From contig CAIVBX010000045.1 in assembly GCA_903904275.1 (NCBI GenBank), positions 1 to 27,560 of the forward strand: a DNA stretch of 27,560 nucleotides, given 5' to 3'. The notes below the pieces were generated by a model. It had not been told where the DNA came from and did no database searches. It worked only from the letters and a program-made list of their open reading frames with translations. How positions within the stretch are numbered: position 1 is the first letter of the stretch; every line of letters begins with the position of its first letter. Made by a program: the position numbers and the translations under genes. The stretch is from an uncultured Pseudomonadota bacterium (GTDB lineage: Bacteria; Pseudomonadota; Gammaproteobacteria; Methylococcales; Methylomonadaceae). This document shows positions 15,473 through 22,719 of the stretch, one piece after another.

Positions 15473-16506
15473 ATGAAAGAAAAAAGTTAGGCTTTTTAGA
15501 CCGTTTTTTAACATTGTGGATTTTTTTAGCAATGGGAACAGGCGTGAGTTTGGGTTATTTTTTGCCTGAAAGTAGCGCGTTTTTTAATTCTTTTTCAAGT
15601 GGCACAACTAACATTCCGCTCGCAATTGGCTTGATTTTGATGATGTATCCACCTCTTGCAAAAGTGAATTACAGTAAAATAGGCACGGTGTTTTCAAATC
15701 TGAAATTGATTGGCATAACGTTATTTTTGATTTGGATTATCGCGCCACTTTTGATGTTCTCGCTTGCCATTTTGTTTTTGCGAAATCAACCCGAATATAT
15801 GATGGGCTTGATGTTGATTGGCATTGCGCCATGTATTGCAATGGTGATTGTGTGGAGTGAATTAGCGGAAGGAAATCGTGAATATACAGCGGGATTAGTG
15901 GCGATAAACAGCATTTTACAAGTGTTATTTTACAGTGTTTATGCGTATATTTTTATTACGTTGTTGCCGCCATTTTTGGGTTTAAACGGTTTTGAGGTAA
16001 ATATCACAATTGGTCAAATTGCTAAAAGTGTCGGTATTTATTTAGGCATTCCGTTTGTAGCAGGCATTGTTAGCCGAATAATTCTGATTAACATAAAAGG
16101 CGAAAATTGGTATGAAACGATTTATTTACCCAAAATTTCCCCCATTACGTTGATTTCGTTGTTATTTACGATTGTGTTGATGTTTAGTTTGAAAGGCGAA
16201 TTGATTGTTAAAATTCCGTTTGATGTATTGAAAATTGCCATGCCGTTGGCAATTTATTTTGCAATTATGTTTTTTAGTAGTTTTGCGTTAGCGCGTTATT
16301 TTGAAAAAGATTACGCTAAAAATGTTTCTGTGGCTTTTACCGCTTCGGGAAATAATTTTGAATTAGCGATTGCAGTAGCAATTGGCGTGTTTGGCATCAA
16401 CAGCGGACAAGCCTTTGCGGGTGTAATCGGACCTTTAATTGAAGTTCCCGCGTTAATTTTACTGGTAAATGTGGCGTTTTGGTTTAAGGCAATGTTTTAT
16501 GAATAG
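15469..16506 (+). CDS. acr3: ACR3-type arsenite efflux permease
   Basis: 345 aa with about ten membrane segments, the layout of the Acr3 (bile-acid/arsenite) family, not ArsB. The conserved Cys122 in GIAPCIAMVIVWSELA corresponds to the essential Cys of Acr3, and the later membrane Glu in GPLIEVPALILL is present. It exports arsenite at the inner membrane. The start codon overlaps the stop of the upstream phosphatase by ATGA. No arsR regulator is near and no ArsR-type operator was seen, so expression may come from the lepA operon. rnc follows after 30 nt. Confidence 0.93.
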   Translation: MNERKKLGFLDRFLTLWIFLAMGTGVSLGYFLPESSAFFNSFSSGTTNIPLAIGLILMMYPPLAKVNYSKIGTVFSNLKLIGITLFLIWIIAPLLMFSLAILFLRNQPEYMMGLMLIGIAPCIAMVIVWSELAEGNREYTAGLVAINSILQVLFYSVYAYIFITLLPPFLGLNGFEVNITIGQIAKSVGIYLGIPFVAGIVSRIILINIKGENWYETIYLPKISPITLISLLFTIVLMFSLKGELIVKIPFDVLKIAMPLAIYFAIMFFSSFALARYFEKDYAKNVSVAFTASGNNFELAIAVAIGVFGINSGQAFAGVIGPLIEVPALILLVNVAFWFKAMFYE

Positions 16507-16536
16507 AAAAATAAACAAATTTAAAGAGAGAACTGA

Positions 16537-17223
16537 GTGACAAAAAAACCAGAAGTATTAAGTAGAAAATTAGGATTAGTTTTTGAAAATCCACAATTAT
16601 TTATCCGCGCCTTAACGCATCGTAGCGCAAGTTCAAATAATAATGAACGATTAGAATTTTTAGGCGATGCGATTTTAGGTTTTGTGATTGCTGAACAGCT
16701 TTACAACTTATTTCCCGACGCGCCTGAAGGTATTTTAAGTCGAATGCGAGCCAATTTAGTCAATCAACGTTCGCTCGCCGAAATTGCACGACAACATCAA
16801 CTTGGTGATTATTTGTTACTCGGTTCAGGCGAATTAAAAAGTGGTGGATTTAATCGGGATTCGATTTTATCAGATGCTGTCGAAGCTATTATTGCTGCAC
16901 TTTATCAAGATAAAGGAATGGCAGCTTGTCAAAAATGGATTCCTGAATTATTCGATGACAAATTGAAAAGTTTATCGCTCGGCAATGGTCAAAAAGACCC
17001 TAAAACCCGTTTGCAGGAATTCATGCAAGCTAAAAAACTCGATTTACCACAATATGAATTGTTGACTGCATCGGGTTTGGCGCATGAACAAACATTTAAA
17101 GTGCAATGTAAAATTTCGTTATTGTCAGAACCGTCAATCGGCGCAGGCGTAACCCGTAAAGGTGCAGAACAAGCTGCCGCTGAAATCCTCCTCGAAAAAT
17201 TAGCTAAGGAAAATATCTTATGA
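16537..17223 (+). CDS. rnc: Ribonuclease III
   Basis: 228 aa double-strand-specific endonuclease that matures rRNA and many mRNAs. The catalytic signature NERLEFLGDAIL supplies Glu40 and Asp44, with Asp113 and Glu116 in SDAVEAIIAALYQD, matching E. coli 41/45/114/117 with an offset of one. The C-terminal dsRNA-binding domain (about 155-225) begins DPKTRLQEFMQ and ends KGAEQAAAEILLEKL. The start is GTG at 16537 with GAGAG upstream. Its stop overlaps the era start by ATGA. Confidence 0.97.
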   Translation: MTKKPEVLSRKLGLVFENPQLFIRALTHRSASSNNNERLEFLGDAILGFVIAEQLYNLFPDAPEGILSRMRANLVNQRSLAEIARQHQLGDYLLLGSGELKSGGFNRDSILSDAVEAIIAALYQDKGMAACQKWIPELFDDKLKSLSLGNGQKDPKTRLQEFMQAKKLDLPQYELLTASGLAHEQTFKVQCKISLLSEPSIGAGVTRKGAEQAAAEILLEKLAKENIL

Positions 17224-18101
17224 ATTGCGGTTACGTTGCGTTAATCGGTCGCCCAAATGTGGGCAAATCGACTTTGATGAATCATTTACTCAAACAAAAA
17301 ATCAGCATTACTTCGCGCAAACCACAAACGACACGCCATCGCATTTTAGGCATTAACACAACGGATGCAGGACAAGCCATTTATATGGACACACCTGGAA
17401 TGCACGCTGACCAAAAGAAAGCCTTGAATCGCCAATTAAATCGAACTGCGGACAGCACGTTAATGGGCGTAAATGTTGTTGTTTGGTTAATTGACCGCTT
17501 GGAATGGCTTGAATACGACGAAGTGATTTTTGAAAAACTTAAACAAGCTGGGTTGCCCGTCATTTTAGCGGTGAACAAAGTTGACCGAATCGAAGATAAA
17601 GACCGTGTTTTAGAATTTTTTGCTGCAGCACAAGAACGTTATCCGTTTGAAGCAATTTTACCAATTTCAGCCTTAAAACGAATTCATTTAGAAGAATTAG
17701 AAAGTGAAATCATGAGTTTATTGCCCGAAGGTGATTTAATTTATCCTGCTGACCAAATCACCGACAGACCTGAACGCTTTTTAGTTGGCGAAATTATTCG
17801 TGAAAAATTGATGCGGCGTTTAGGTGCTGAAGTACCTTATGAATTAACGGTTGAAATTGAACGTTATGAAGAACTCGAAAATTTGAGCAAAATTTACGCA
17901 ATTATTTGGATTGAGCGCATTTCTCAAAAAAGCATCATCATCGGCGAAAATGGCGCGATGTTAAAAAGTGTCGGAACAGACGCGAGAAAAGACATCGAGC
18001 GTTTAATCGGACAAAAAGTGTATTTGCAACTTTGGGTAAAAGTGAAAAAAGGCTGGTCGGATAACGAGCGAGCGTTACAAAGTTTAGGTTATAGAGATTA
18101 G
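17220..18101 (+). CDS. era: GTPase Era
   Basis: 293 aa. Binds the 3' end of 16S rRNA and assists 30S maturation. GTPase motifs are GRPNVGKST (residues 10-18), DTPGM, NKVD and SALK. The C-terminal KH domain (about 210-290) has the GENGAMLKSVGTDARKDIE loop and ends in VKKGWSDNERALQSLGY. It overlaps rnc by 4 nt, the usual coupling of the two. The usual downstream recO/pdxJ are missing; nirJ starts one base after the stop. Confidence 0.98.
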   Translation: MNCGYVALIGRPNVGKSTLMNHLLKQKISITSRKPQTTRHRILGINTTDAGQAIYMDTPGMHADQKKALNRQLNRTADSTLMGVNVVVWLIDRLEWLEYDEVIFEKLKQAGLPVILAVNKVDRIEDKDRVLEFFAAAQERYPFEAILPISALKRIHLEELESEIMSLLPEGDLIYPADQITDRPERFLVGEIIREKLMRRLGAEVPYELTVEIERYEELENLSKIYAIIWIERISQKSIIIGENGAMLKSVGTDARKDIERLIGQKVYLQLWVKVKKGWSDNERALQSLGYRD

Positions 18102-18102
18102 T

Positions 18103-19242
18103 GTGTTTCGATTAACCCAATATATGCGTGAAGTGATTTCACCAACACCGTTAAAACCTACTCGAAAACCTGCCGCGCCTGTCGTCATTTGGAATTTAAT
18201 TCGCCGTTGCAATTTGACTTGCCAACATTGTTATACGACTTCGGCTGACAAAGATTTTCCTGGTGAATTAAGCACGCCTGAAATTTACACCGTGATGGAC
18301 GATTTAAAAGCCTTCAAAGTGCCTGTATTGATTTTATCGGGGGGTGAACCGCTTTTACATCTTGATATTTTTGCCATTTCACAACGCGCCAAAGACATGG
18401 GTTTTTATGTTGCGTTGTCGAGCAATGGAACGAAAATTTCACCTGAAAATATCGATAAAATTGCCACCATCAATTATTCGTATATCGGCGTGAGTTTGGA
18501 CGGCATTCAAGAAACACATGATAATTTTCGCCGTTCAAAAGGGTCATTTAATGAAGCCTTGCGTGGCATTGAATTGTGTTTGAACAAAGGCATAAAAGTG
18601 GGGATTCGCTTCACATTAACCCAATCAAATGCACATGATTTTCCCGCTATGTTGCAATTGATGGACGATTACAACATCGATAAATTTTATTTGTCGCATT
18701 TAAATTATGGCGGTCGTGGCAATAAAAACCGTGATGATGACGCACATTTTTCAATGACACGCGAAGCTATGAATTTATTATTTGAAACGTGTTATCGCTG
18801 GATTTTGGAAGGCAAAGAACGTGAATTTGTTACAGGAAATAATGATGCGGATGCGGTGTATTTTCTACATTGGATTCGTGAAAAATTTCCTGAAAACGCT
18901 GCACATATTCAAGCAAAACTGGAACAATGGGGTGGCAACGCGTCAGGTGTGAATGTGGCAAATATCGATAATTTGGGAAATGTTCATCCTGATACATTTT
19001 GGTGGCATTACAATTTAGGCAATGTAAAAAACCGTCCGTTTTCAGAAATTTGGCAGGATATTAGCGACCCGTTAATGGCAGGTTTAAAAAGCTCACCGCG
19101 TCCACTCGAAGGGCGTTGCAAAACATGTCATTATCAATTGATTTGCAACGGCAATACTCGCGTTCGTGCGGTACAAACAACAGGAAATTATTGGGCAGAA
19201 GATTCGGGTTGTTATTTGACCACATTGGAAATTAAAAAATAA
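18103..19242 (+). CDS. nirJ: Heme d1 biosynthesis-type radical SAM protein (NirJ family)
   Basis: 379 aa. The N-terminus (MFRLTQYMRE..PVVIWNLIRRCNLTCQHCY) is diagnostic for NirJ. The radical SAM cluster ligands are Cys36, Cys40 and Cys43 (CX3CX2C), followed by the SGGEPLL SAM-binding motif. A SPASM-like C-terminal segment carries Cys339, Cys342, Cys348 and Cys370 for an auxiliary cluster. In denitrifiers NirJ removes propionate side chains of the siroheme-derived precursor to heme d1 for the nitrite reductase NirS. Here no nirS, nirF, nirN or other nir gene is nearby. The GTG start lies one base after the era stop, so it is translated from the same mRNA. A related peptide- or tetrapyrrole-modifying role is possible. 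Confidence 0.85.
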   Translation: MFRLTQYMREVISPTPLKPTRKPAAPVVIWNLIRRCNLTCQHCYTTSADKDFPGELSTPEIYTVMDDLKAFKVPVLILSGGEPLLHLDIFAISQRAKDMGFYVALSSNGTKISPENIDKIATINYSYIGVSLDGIQETHDNFRRSKGSFNEALRGIELCLNKGIKVGIRFTLTQSNAHDFPAMLQLMDDYNIDKFYLSHLNYGGRGNKNRDDDAHFSMTREAMNLLFETCYRWILEGKEREFVTGNNDADAVYFLHWIREKFPENAAHIQAKLEQWGGNASGVNVANIDNLGNVHPDTFWWHYNLGNVKNRPFSEIWQDISDPLMAGLKSSPRPLEGRCKTCHYQLICNGNTRVRAVQTTGNYWAEDSGCYLTTLEIKK

Positions 19243-19251
19243 CCTCATTTA

Positions 19252-19686
19252 TCACATATTATATTCAGACAACAGACCACGAATTAAATCTAAAGATTCT
19301 ACTTCGGACACAACCTCATGTTGGCGGCGATCACCAGTACGTTTATCTAGAATATCTTGAGAAACATCAGTCGTATTTCTTCTCGGGTCGTTGTGGGGAT
19401 GTCGAATATGGTATTCCCTAACAGTGACTCGTCGCCCGTTTATGACTTTTCTGTCGAGTTGTTTAATGACTAAATTCGCAACATCATCAGGCAATATCGT
19501 GACGACACCATGAACATTCATTTTATTTTGCTTTTTATCCAATAAATCAAGCAGCATCACATTTACAATCGCGCCAGGACGATGAAAAAAATCGAAAAAA
19601 AACCGACGTTTCATAACAGGTTTAATTGCACTAATAAGATCTGATTTTTCAGTTGTTGGCGGAATATTTCTAAAAAAAACAAGCAT
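19252..19686 (-). CDS. RRM-like RNA-binding protein
   Basis: 144 aa. The pattern starts MLVFFRNIPPTTEKSDL, typical of an RRM RNP-2 strand, and continues with VHGVVTILPDDVANLVIKQLDRKVINGRRVTVREY, which fits RNP-1, helix 2 and the last strand. The RNP-1 aromatic residues are replaced (VHGVVTI). The C-terminus (RHPHNDPRRN.. onward) is basic and probably unstructured. GAGG lies 8 nt upstream of the start. Its stop is 9 nt from the convergent nirJ stop with no terminator between. It probably binds RNA, but target and role are unknown. Confidence 0.7.
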   Translation of the reverse strand: MLVFFRNIPPTTEKSDLISAIKPVMKRRFFFDFFHRPGAIVNVMLLDLLDKKQNKMNVHGVVTILPDDVANLVIKQLDRKVINGRRVTVREYHIRHPHNDPRRNTTDVSQDILDKRTGDRRQHEVVSEVESLDLIRGLLSEYNM

Positions 19687-19704
19687 ACTTAAAACCTCAA
19701 AAAT

Positions 19705-19718
19705 TTGTCTACAGACAA
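19705..19718 (-). repeat. 14-bp dyad upstream of the RRM-like gene
   Basis: ttgtct-ac-agacaa is a perfect 6+6 dyad with a 2-nt centre, about 20 nt upstream of the start codon and close to the predicted transcription start. It may be an operator or a short RNA hairpin. Confidence 0.4.
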
Positions 19719-19723
19719 TCTAT

Positions 19724-19752
19724 TTTGTATTAAATTAACTACAAAAATTCAA
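19724..19752 (-). promoter_or_regulatory. Candidate promoter of the RRM-like gene
   Basis: On the minus strand TTGAAT and TACAAA are separated by 17 nt. Each matches the sigma-70 consensus at four of six positions. The rest of the 278-bp divergent spacer (19687-19964) is very AT-rich and otherwise featureless. Confidence 0.35.
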
Positions 19753-19879
19753 AGCAAAAAATACACCACAAATTTTTAAATAAAATTTTTGTTTAATTAC
19801 AATCTGTTATCATATTTGTTTTGAATTTAGAAAATAATGTAAAAATCGTGAAATTTTTTTGTAAAAAAAACCGACATCC

Positions 19880-19885
19880 TATAAT
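19880..19885 (+). promoter_or_regulatory. Candidate -10 box of the ThiF-like gene
   Basis: A perfect TATAAT 80 nt before the thiF-like start; the upstream T-rich block (TTTTTG near 19856) is only a weak -35. Confidence 0.3.
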
Positions 19886-19964
19886 TCCACTATTTTCATT
19901 ATTTCTTGAATGGCTATCAACATCAAAGTATTCTTAACTTTTTAAATTTAAAGAGGTTATTTGA

Positions 19965-20834
19965 ATGAGCCAACAAAAATTTGATTACAACCTTGCCTTT
20001 TCCAGAAATATCGGCTGGATAACTCACGAAGAACAAATAATTCTCAAAAATAAACGTATTGCTATTGCTGGGCTTGGCGGTGTTGGAGGAAGTCATTTAA
20101 TAACATTAACACGCTTAGGGATTGGAAAATTTAACGTTGCGGATTTTGATAAATTTGAATTACCTAATTTTAACCGACAGGCTGGTGCAAGCATTTCACA
20201 CATTGATAGACAAAAAACCGATGTAATGACAGAAATGGCTTTGGATATAAATCCCGAATTAGACATTAAAACGTTTAATAACGGTGTCACACCAGAAAAT
20301 CTGTCGGAATTTTTTACAGATGTTGATTTGTATGTCGATTCTCTCGATTTTTTTGCGTTTGAAGCGCGTGAAATGGTGTTTGCTTATTGTGCTGAACATG
20401 GTATTCCAGCAATTACCGCCGCACCTTTGGGAATGGGAACAGCGTTATTGAATTTCTTACCTGGTCAAATGACTTTTGAAGAATACTTTCAAATAAAAGG
20501 GAAATCTGAAAATGACAAAATTTTGAATTTTTTACTTGGTTTATCTCCAGCAATGTTACAGCGTGGCTATTTGGTGGATAAAAATGCAGTTAATTTAGCC
20601 AACCATAAAGGTCCTTCTACGCCAATGGCGTGTGCGCTTTGTGCAGGTTTTGCAGCGACACAAGCCCTAAAAATTCTACTCAAACGAGGTAAGGTATTTT
20701 CTGTACCTTGGGGCTTACATTTTGATGCTTACAACGACAAACTCGCCAAAACTTGGCGACCTGGTGGAAATAGCAATTTGATTCAGAAAGTTGCTATTTT
20801 TATCGCCAGAAAACAATTAGCATTAAATAAATAA
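19965..20834 (+). CDS. ThiF/MoeB/E1-like adenylyltransferase, stand-alone
   Basis: 289 aa. The nucleotide loop GLGGVGG is at 36-42. The acidic strand end FDKFELPNFNRQ (about 61-72) supplies Asp and the Arg finger, and Lys84 lies in RQKTDVM; all are needed for ATP use in this family. One CXXC (Cys223, Cys226; MACALCAG) is present but the second zinc CXXC of MoeB/ThiF is absent. The family activates a C-terminal Gly-Gly of a ubiquitin-like partner by adenylation, but no ThiS, MoaD or Ub-like gene is nearby. AGAGG 8 nt upstream supports the ATG at 19965. Its substrate is unknown. It ends at a bidirectional terminator. Confidence 0.82.
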   Translation: MSQQKFDYNLAFSRNIGWITHEEQIILKNKRIAIAGLGGVGGSHLITLTRLGIGKFNVADFDKFELPNFNRQAGASISHIDRQKTDVMTEMALDINPELDIKTFNNGVTPENLSEFFTDVDLYVDSLDFFAFEAREMVFAYCAEHGIPAITAAPLGMGTALLNFLPGQMTFEEYFQIKGKSENDKILNFLLGLSPAMLQRGYLVDKNAVNLANHKGPSTPMACALCAGFAATQALKILLKRGKVFSVPWGLHFDAYNDKLAKTWRPGGNSNLIQKVAIFIARKQLALNK

Positions 20835-20843
20835 TAAAGACGA

Positions 20844-20882
20844 AAAAAGCGCTGTCAGCTTATTATTCTGACGACGCTTTTT
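20844..20882. terminator. Bidirectional intrinsic terminator between the ThiF-like and PEP-CTERM genes
   Basis: Arms aaaaagcgctgtcag and ctgacgacgcttttt pair with a two-base internal mismatch around the loop ttattatt; U-runs result on both strands. It lies between convergent genes. Confidence 0.8.
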
Positions 20883-20902
20883 GTGAGCAAATTAAAAACA
20901 AA

Positions 20903-21712
20903 TTACGCTTGTTTTTTTCTGCTTGCTGCAAAACCTAATAAACCTAACCCTAACAATGCTAATGACGTTGGTTCTGGAACATCAATAGTTTTGCCATAAA
21001 CGTTACCTGATCCTGTTCTTTCTGTTCCTGTACTATTTAACGTCAATCCAGATGCAGTGAACGAAAGATCCGAAAGCCCACCATTTTTTGTATTTGTATC
21101 AAAATAAGAGGCTGCCAATCCTCCCGTCACACTAAGAAAACTATTACCACCTTGTAAATTTCCTGAAAAATATCCGTCACTTTTAGCAGATAAAAACAAA
21201 GTACCATCAGCTGCATTTGTTTGACTTGGGTTAGCACTGTAATCTGGTGTGTTATCAACAAAAACATTTAAACTAAAGTTACTGAAATTTAATTGTTGAT
21301 TAGAAGTTAAATCCTGGAATTGAGCAAAGGTATAGCCCGATGTAATAACGGGTGTGCCTGTCGTTGAAGAATAAGTAGCTACACTAAAACCTGTAATCGG
21401 ATTGTAATCCGCAAACGTGTTAACCGATGCTAGTGTGTAACTATATGTGTAAGTTAACTCACAAGCATTACAAGCGATATTAGAGTCATTGATTCTTGAT
21501 ATAGCACCGAAACCAGTCACTGTTTGACCAATATCTAAAAGTGGATTGCTTTCATTTGATAACAAAGATTGGTTAATTGATACTACACTCCAAAAATCGA
21601 AAGGTGAACCCGTATTCCAAGTTACATTGCTGACTGTAACTACACCAGCAAAAGCCCCACTTGATGCAACAGCTAATGCAGCACCTAAAATTGTTTTTTT
21701 GAAAATGTTCAT
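20903..21712 (-). CDS. PEP-CTERM sorting-domain exported protein
   Basis: 269 aa. The signal peptide MNIFKKTILGAALAVASSGAFA ends in a standard AxA-type site. The mature region is rich in Ser, Thr, Asn and Gly with a beta-sandwich look and one CNAC motif (about residues 81-84). The C-terminus has the tripartite PEP-CTERM signal: VPEPTSLALLGLGLLG, more hydrophobic residues, and a basic RKK tail. It is expected to be processed by an exosortase (EpsH/XrtA) and placed on the surface or in the exopolysaccharide matrix. No exosortase is in the window. AGGAG lies just upstream of the ATG, and a sigma-54-type promoter is 79 nt upstream. Function is unknown. Confidence 0.93.
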   Translation of the reverse strand: MNIFKKTILGAALAVASSGAFAGVVTVSNVTWNTGSPFDFWSVVSINQSLLSNESNPLLDIGQTVTGFGAISRINDSNIACNACELTYTYSYTLASVNTFADYNPITGFSVATYSSTTGTPVITSGYTFAQFQDLTSNQQLNFSNFSLNVFVDNTPDYSANPSQTNAADGTLFLSAKSDGYFSGNLQGGNSFLSVTGGLAASYFDTNTKNGGLSDLSFTASGLTLNSTGTERTGSGNVYGKTIDVPEPTSLALLGLGLLGFAASRKKQA

Positions 21713-21754
21713 GATAAATCTCCTAAACTTAGTAAGTTCATTGTGTAAATGTTT

Positions 21755-21775
21755 AGGTACTTTCGTTTTGTACCT
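21755..21775 (-). repeat. Inverted repeat in the 5' UTR of the PEP-CTERM gene
   Basis: aggtac (21755-21760) and gtacct (21770-21775) pair around a 9-nt loop between the sigma-54-like promoter and the start codon. Confidence 0.4.
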
Positions 21776-21790
21776 ATCTGCATTATCTTT

Positions 21791-21806
21791 AGCACCTCGT
21801 GTGCCA
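21791..21806 (-). promoter_or_regulatory. Sigma-54 (-24/-12) promoter of the PEP-CTERM gene
   Basis: The minus strand reads TGGCACACGAGGTGCT. It matches the sigma-54 consensus TGGCAC-N5-TTGC with a single mismatch (G for T) and correct GG/GC spacing. It lies 79 nt before the start codon. PEP-CTERM genes in several lineages are driven by RpoN with the PrsK/PrsR two-component pair, which supports the call. Confidence 0.7.
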
Positions 21807-21925
21807 AAACCTTAAAACACGTTATTTCAAAAGGTTTCAGAATTATTCTCTGTTATCACAATGATTGCAATAACCTAAGTTGTAAAAAATACCGACAACT
21901 AACAATTCATAAGGAACAAACTATC

Positions 21926-22690
21926 ATGGACATCTGGCTAATTTACGTCATAAAAACCATTTTATTACCTAATTCAAGTTTATTATTGTTAGGTTTCATA
22001 GGGTTATTTAGACTGTTAAAAAAACTGACACATGGTTTAACATTACTATTAAGCTCACTTTTAGGGCTTTATCTTTTAAGTACGCCGCTCGTTTCAAGTG
22101 ATTTAGTGAATTTAATAGAATCGCCAACACACGATATTTTTACATCGTCAATACAAAATCAAGCGATTGTTGTTATAGGAAGTGGATTACGGGGAAATGC
22201 TTCTGAGTTTGGTAGCGATTTCACATTAAATAGCAGAACGTTAGAGCGTGTGCGATATGCAGCAAAACTAGGACGTGAAACAGGTTTGCCAATTTTAGTA
22301 TCAGGTGGGCAAGTGTTTAAGAATAATGCGCCTTCAGAAGCAGCCGTCATGGCACAAGTGTTGGAACAAGAATTTAACATCCCAGCAAAATGGCAGGAAA
22401 ATCAAAGCCGAAATACCGCTGAAAATGCAATTTTTTCTCGGAAAATTTTACAACTGTTAAAAATTGATAAAATTTTGTTGGTAACGCACGCTTTTCACAT
22501 GAAAAGGGCTGAAATTGAATTTGAAAAAGTCGGTTTTGATGTTCAAGCCGCGCCAACGGCGCATTTATCTTCTGCAAACGAAGATGAATTGACGATTTTT
22601 GATTTTTTGCCGTCAGCCCAAGCGATGTTAAACAGTACGTTTGCATTGCATGAATACATGGGATTACTTTGGTATAAACTACGGTATTGA
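21926..22690 (+). CDS. YdcF/ElyC-like DUF218 membrane protein
   Basis: 254 aa from the ATG at 21926, with AAGGA 10 nt upstream; the frame is open further upstream but that part overlaps the divergent promoter. Two N-terminal membrane segments (about 8-28 and 35-52) are followed by a DUF218 domain: AIVVIGSGLRGN, then ILVSGGQ, the QSRNTAENAIFS helix and LLVTHAFHMKRAEIEFEKVGF. This is the layout of E. coli ElyC, an envelope factor linked to undecaprenyl-phosphate use in peptidoglycan synthesis. Its chemical activity is unknown. It diverges from the PEP-CTERM gene and lies 29 nt before tpx. Confidence 0.82.
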   Translation: MDIWLIYVIKTILLPNSSLLLLGFIGLFRLLKKLTHGLTLLLSSLLGLYLLSTPLVSSDLVNLIESPTHDIFTSSIQNQAIVVIGSGLRGNASEFGSDFTLNSRTLERVRYAAKLGRETGLPILVSGGQVFKNNAPSEAAVMAQVLEQEFNIPAKWQENQSRNTAENAIFSRKILQLLKIDKILLVTHAFHMKRAEIEFEKVGFDVQAAPTAHLSSANEDELTIFDFLPSAQAMLNSTFALHEYMGLLWYKLRY

Positions 22691-22719
22691 TTTTTAAAAC
22701 TTAAAACGAGGATTTTTTT

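Noticed and set aside
15469..16506. ArsB rather than Acr3
   Set aside because: Length, ten-TM layout and the conserved Cys in GIAPCIAMV fit Acr3; ArsB is longer with a different pattern.
19687..19964. A riboswitch or small RNA in the 278-bp spacer
   Set aside because: Apart from one short dyad and promoter-like boxes the region is simple AT-rich sequence without paired stems of useful length.
21726..21738. Short palindrome aacttagtaagtt near the PEP-CTERM start
   Set aside because: Six-base arms in AT-rich DNA next to the ribosome site; too short to separate from chance.
21749..21925. N-terminal extension of the YdcF-like protein upstream of the ATG at 21926
   Set aside because: The extension overlaps the divergent sigma-54 promoter, lacks a ribosome site, and the ATG at 21926 has AAGGA and gives the usual two-TM start.
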